Source: Gemmatimonadota bacterium (GTDB taxonomy: Bacteria; Gemmatimonadota; Gemmatimonadetes; Longimicrobiales; UBA6960). From it: a stretch of 10,274 bases of DNA. The translations under genes were made by a program, and so were the position numbers. Of the stretch, positions 7,629-10,274 are shown in pieces. The notes under the pieces were generated by a model that saw only the letters and a program-made list of their open reading frames with translations, searched no databases and was not told the origin of the DNA. The number at the start of each line of letters is the position of its first letter. The stretch's first letter is position 1. Location of the stretch: positions 1 through 10,274 of the forward strand of contig JAHWKH010000053.1 in the NCBI GenBank assembly GCA_019347995.1, written 5' to 3'.

Positions 7629-8302
7629 GCGAGCTCCACCGGGCGCTCTACCCGTTCCTGCGCGACGGCGGCGAGGGAGCCGAGGACCGCGACGGCATCG
7701 CCGCCGCCCTCCTGGCCGACGTGCGCGCGTCCACCCTGCGCAAGGCGGAGGACGTGACGGCGCTCCGCTCGGCGCTCCTGGCGCGCTCCGGCCCCGCCCT
7801 GCTGGAGGCCGCCCGCCTCACGGCGACCGCGCTCGGCCGGGGCGGCACCCTGCTGGCGTTCGGGAACGGGGGCAGCGCCACCGACGCCCGCGACCTGGTG
7901 GAGGACCTGACGCGCCCGCCGTGTCCCGGCTGGCGCGCCCTCCCGGCCTTGTCCCTCGTGGACGACCGCGGGGTCCTCACGGCGGTGGCGAACGACGTGG
8001 GCTTCGACGAGGTCTTCGCGCGCCAGGTCATCGCGTACGGCCGGCGGGGCGACGTGGCGGTGGCCTTCTCGACGAGCGGCCGGAGCCGGAGCGTCCTGCG
8101 GGGCCTCGAAGAGGCCCGGCGCCGGGGGCTCGCCACCATCGCGTTCACCGGCTACGACGGCGGCGCCCTTTCCGAGCCGGGACGCGTGGACGCCCTGGTG
8201 GTGGCGCCGTCCGCCCACCTCCCACGGATCCAGGAGGCGCATGCCACCGCGTACCACGCCCTCGTGGACCTCGTGCAGTCGCTCCTGAAGGAGGCCCCTT
8301 GA
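7625..8302 (+). CDS. SIS-fold phosphosugar isomerase-like protein (GmhA/DiaA-like), copy 2
   Basis: The product has 225 residues from a GTG overlapping the previous stop (GTGA). It looks like a fuller GmhA-type SIS protein than copy 1. The glycine loop FGNGGSATDARD is at 79-90 and the phosphate loop FSTSGRSRSVLRGL at 148-161. The NDVGFDEVFARQV stretch (123-135) matches the NDYGYE..F.R segment of GmhA. The C-terminal RIQEAHATAYHAL (201-213) keeps two His residues. The position aligning with the GmhA catalytic Glu appears as Asp94 (LVEDL), so sedoheptulose 7-phosphate isomerase activity is doubtful. An extra 40-residue N-terminus precedes the fold. The gene lies directly before hypD and shares its AAGGAGG-type ribosome site region. 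No lipopolysaccharide heptose genes are nearby, so a role tied to hydrogenase maturation is more likely; its ligand is unknown. Confidence 0.88.
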   Translation: MSELHRALYPFLRDGGEGAEDRDGIAAALLADVRASTLRKAEDVTALRSALLARSGPALLEAARLTATALGRGGTLLAFGNGGSATDARDLVEDLTRPPCPGWRALPALSLVDDRGVLTAVANDVGFDEVFARQVIAYGRRGDVAVAFSTSGRSRSVLRGLEEARRRGLATIAFTGYDGGALSEPGRVDALVVAPSAHLPRIQEAHATAYHALVDLVQSLLKEAP

Positions 8303-9483
8303 AGTACGCCGACGAGTTCCGCGACCCCGCCCTCGCCCGCCGGATCCTGGAGCGCATCCACGAGACGACGCGGGAGTTGGCGGTCGAGCGGCCGATCAAG
8401 CTCATGGAGGTCTGCGGCGGCCACACGTACACGATCTACCATCACGGCATCGACCAGCTCCTTCCCGACGAGGTCGAGCTGGTGCACGGGCCGGGCTGCC
8501 CCGTCTGCATCATGCCCATGGGACGGGTGGACGACGCCATGGCCATCGCGCGGCAGCCGGGCGTGATCTTCACGACCTTCGGCGACATGATGCGCGTGCC
8601 CGGAAGCCGGGGCAGCCTTCTGGACGCCAAGGCCGAGGGCGCCGACGTCCGCTTCGTCTACTCCCCCGCCGACGCGCTGCGCGTCGCCCTGGAGAATCCG
8701 GACCGGGAAGTGGTCTTCTTCGCCGTGGGCTTCGAGACCACGGCCCCGTCCACGGCCGTGACGCTGCTGCGCGCCCGGGAGCGGGGGGTGGAGAACTTCT
8801 CGGTCTTCTGCAACCACGTCACCATCCTCCCGGCCATGAAGGCCATTCTGGACTCTCCGGGGATGCGGCTGGACGGATTCGTGGGGCCCGGCCACGTCTC
8901 CACCGTCATCGGAACGGACCCCTACCGCTGGATCCCGGAGCGGTACGGTCGCCCCGTGGTGGTGTCGGGCTTCGAGCCCCTGGACGTGATGCAGTCGGTG
9001 ATGATGCTCCTGGAGCAGCTTCGCGACGCCCGCTGCGAGGTGGAGAACCAGTACAGGAGGGTGGTGCGGACCGAGGGGAACCGCCGGGCCATGGAGGTGC
9101 TGCACGAGACGATGGAGCTCCGGCCGCAGTACGAGTGGCGCGGCCTCGGCTTCATCGGGCGGAGCGGCCTGAAGCTGCGCCCCGAGCTCGCGGCGTTCGA
9201 CGCCGAGGTGCGCTTCGAGGTGCCCGGCGCCCGGGTGGCCGACCCGAAGGCGTGCCAGTGCGGAGAGGTCCTCAAGGGGGTGCTCAAGCCGTGGGAGTGC
9301 CGGGTCTTCGGCACAGAGTGCGTGCCGGAGGCGCCCCTGGGCAGCCCCATGGTCTCCTCGGAGGGGGCGTGCGCGGCTGCCTTCAAGTACGGCCGTCTGG
9401 CGCTGCGGCAGAAGGCGGAGCGGGCGCACCTCGGGCGGATCGGCGCGGAGCCCGCCGGGGCGGACGGGGAGGCGCGCCCATGA
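8299..9483 (+). CDS. hypD: Hydrogenase maturation protein HypD (TTG start)
   Basis: HypD is the iron-sulfur protein on which, with HypC, the Fe(CN)2CO group is assembled. The 394 residues include the family landmarks. MEVCGGHTYTIYHHG carries Cys39, and VHGPGCPVCIMP carries Cys67 and Cys70, the iron/redox cysteines. FFAVGFETTAPSTA, CNHV, GPGHVSTVIG and VSGFEPLDVMQSV follow. C-terminal cysteines 319, 321, 334, 341 and 358 supply the 4Fe-4S ligands (GTECVPEAPLGSPMVSSEGAC). The start is TTG at 8299, which overlaps the previous stop as TTGA and follows AAGGAGG by about four bases; the usual LKYADEFRDP N-terminus begins exactly there. The length is normal apart from a short non-conserved tail. The stop overlaps the hypE ATG. 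Nothing indicates inactivation. Confidence 0.97.
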   Translation: MKYADEFRDPALARRILERIHETTRELAVERPIKLMEVCGGHTYTIYHHGIDQLLPDEVELVHGPGCPVCIMPMGRVDDAMAIARQPGVIFTTFGDMMRVPGSRGSLLDAKAEGADVRFVYSPADALRVALENPDREVVFFAVGFETTAPSTAVTLLRARERGVENFSVFCNHVTILPAMKAILDSPGMRLDGFVGPGHVSTVIGTDPYRWIPERYGRPVVVSGFEPLDVMQSVMMLLEQLRDARCEVENQYRRVVRTEGNRRAMEVLHETMELRPQYEWRGLGFIGRSGLKLRPELAAFDAEVRFEVPGARVADPKACQCGEVLKGVLKPWECRVFGTECVPEAPLGSPMVSSEGACAAAFKYGRLALRQKAERAHLGRIGAEPAGADGEARP

Positions 9484-10085
9484 GCGCCACCGGACGCCCC
9501 ACGCTGGAGGAGACCCTGGCCCGGATCGACGAGGCCGAGCGCAGTCGCCGCGACACGATTCCGGGGGCGGGCAAGCGCATCACGCTGAGCCACGGATCGG
9601 GAGGCAAGGCCACCCAGCGGCTCGTCGAGGGCCTGTTCGCCCCGGCGCTGGACAACCCGATCCTCGCCGAGGGCCTCGGTCTGCTGCTGGGCAACTCCGG
9701 GTTCGAGGTCGCCGCGGTCGCCGGTGATCTCGGGGTGGGGTGGCACACCGTCATGCGCGCCGTCCGTGATGTCGGTCAGCCGCTCGTCGACGACCCTGGC
9801 CGTCTCGAAGGGGTCACCGCGCTCGGGATGGACGAGACCGCCTTCCTGCGCGCCAACCGGCACCGGCACACCACCTACGTGTCCGGGCTGGTCGATACCG
9901 CCACCGGCCGGCTGCTCGACGTCGTTGCCGACCGCACCGCGAAGGCGGTGATGCGCTGGTTGAGCCGGCGGGAACGCCGCTGGCTGGCCCGCATCGGGGT
10001 CGTGTCCCTCGACCCGCTCGACGTGGGGCCGCGCCGTCCCGCGTGTGCCGAGCTGGTCGGAGAGGTCCTGCAGGCCGCCGGGTGA
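9480..10085 (+). pseudogene. hypE: Broken hypE: N-terminal 64 codons joined in frame to a transposase fragment
   Basis: The ATG at 9480 overlaps the hypD stop (ATGA). Residues 1-64 are HypE: an N-terminal extension, then ITLSHGSGGKATQRLVEGLF (34-53) and the LDNPILAE stretch. HypE normally has about 330-350 residues and continues with an ATP-binding AIR-synthase-like fold. Its C-terminal Cys receives the carbamoyl group from HypF and becomes the thiocyanate. Here the match ends near base 9671. The frame runs on through transposase sequence to a stop at 10083-10085, giving a 201-residue fusion with no C-terminal Cys. The product cannot work as HypE, so cyanide-ligand synthesis would fail unless an intact copy exists elsewhere. 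Whether the join is biological or an assembly error cannot be decided from the sequence. Confidence 0.85.
9705..10017 (+). mobile_element. Internal fragment of an ISL3-family-like transposase, truncated at both ends
   Basis: About 104 codons resemble the middle of an ISL3-type transposase. They include a helix-turn-helix (VAAVAGDLGVGWHTVMRAV), then GVTALGMDETAFLRA with the first catalytic Asp, and YVSGLVDTATGRLLDVVADRTAKAV. The last part is WLARIGVVSLDP with the second catalytic Asp. A full enzyme is about 400 residues. The N-terminal zinc-finger region is missing. After SLDP the expected FRGYA continuation is absent and the reading becomes unlike the family. The third acidic residue is therefore lost, and no terminal inverted repeats are visible at either border. 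It is in frame with hypE. The closest relatives I recall are actinobacterial; this comes from memory, not a search. Confidence 0.8.
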
Positions 10086-10088
10086 CCG

Positions 10089-10274
10089 CTACCGCGACGG
10101 GCGCGGCTCCACCGTCGCGGACACCCGCAGCCGCACCGGCCCGGAACCCGGGGCCAGGACCCGCAGCAAGGTGAGGTCGACCGCACGTTCGGCCTCCACG
10201 CGGATCACCGTCGGCGTCGTCGCGACCCCGTCACACCCCAGCGGCGGGTCGGCGTGCATCCGCAGGTAGGTGCA
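10089..10274 (-). CDS. 3' end of an unidentified gene, 5' part beyond window
   Basis: The minus-strand frame is open from the right edge to a TAG stop at 10089-10091, giving the last 61 residues of a longer protein. The composition is protein-like, with alternating hydrophobic stretches (VATTPTVIRVEAERAVDL, TLLRVLAP, GPVRLRVSATVEP) suggesting beta strands, and it ends in PRPSR. The neighbouring frames read as Arg/Pro/Ser-rich shadows, which supports this one. I do not recognise the family. It converges on the hypE/transposase fusion with a gap of only three bases, which would be unusual for two intact genes and fits a rearranged or chimeric junction. Confidence 0.5.
   Translation of the reverse strand, partial: CTYLRMHADPPLGCDGVATTPTVIRVEAERAVDLTLLRVLAPGSGPVRLRVSATVEPRPSR

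Noticed and set aside
9480..10085. A novel functional HypE-DNA-binding fusion protein
   Set aside because: Both halves lack essential parts: the HypE ATP-binding core and C-terminal Cys, and the transposase third catalytic residue. A broken or chimeric gene is simpler.
1..10274. CRISPR array, tRNA or rRNA genes
   Set aside because: I saw no regularly spaced direct repeats, cloverleaf-like sequences or rRNA-conserved stretches on either strand; nearly all of the window is protein-coding.

Overview
This is a GC-rich, gene-dense bacterial window with two gene blocks and a rearranged right end. The organism is probably a soil-type Gemmatimonadota or a relative such as Acidobacteriota. The reasons are an ADOP-type ABC permease paired with a PadR regulator, exported beta-propeller lipoproteins, a high GC third-position bias, and frequent GTG/TTG starts. 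This placement is inferred from gene content only.

Left block, minus strand (1-2123): a PadR repressor gene overlaps by 4 bases a large MacB/FtsX-type permease gene that runs off the left edge. A 145-base divergent region (2124-2268) follows, with an AT-rich core and an imperfect dyad that could be the PadR operator.

Right block, plus strand (2269 to about 9671): two exported beta-propeller proteins (SMP-30-like and PD40/TolB-like) come first. Close behind are [NiFe]-hydrogenase maturation genes in the order hypF, hypC, SIS protein 1, hypC-like 2, SIS protein 2, hypD, hypE (5' part). Most junctions are 4-base stop/start overlaps (CTGA, GTGA, ATGA, GTGA, TTGA, ATGA), so this looks like one translationally coupled operon. 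HypF and HypE make the thiocyanate/cyanide group. HypC and HypD carry the Fe(CN)2CO unit for insertion into the hydrogenase large subunit. The two SIS-fold proteins and the second, cysteine-rich HypC-like protein are the unusual parts. hypA, hypB and hydrogenase structural genes are not in the window.

Right end (about 9672-10274): hypE stops matching its family after about 64 codons. It continues in frame into an internal piece of an ISL3-type transposase, which itself breaks off just after its second catalytic Asp. Beyond that is the 3' end of an unidentified minus-strand gene. This is either a real IS-associated rearrangement that destroyed hypE or a chimeric assembly join.
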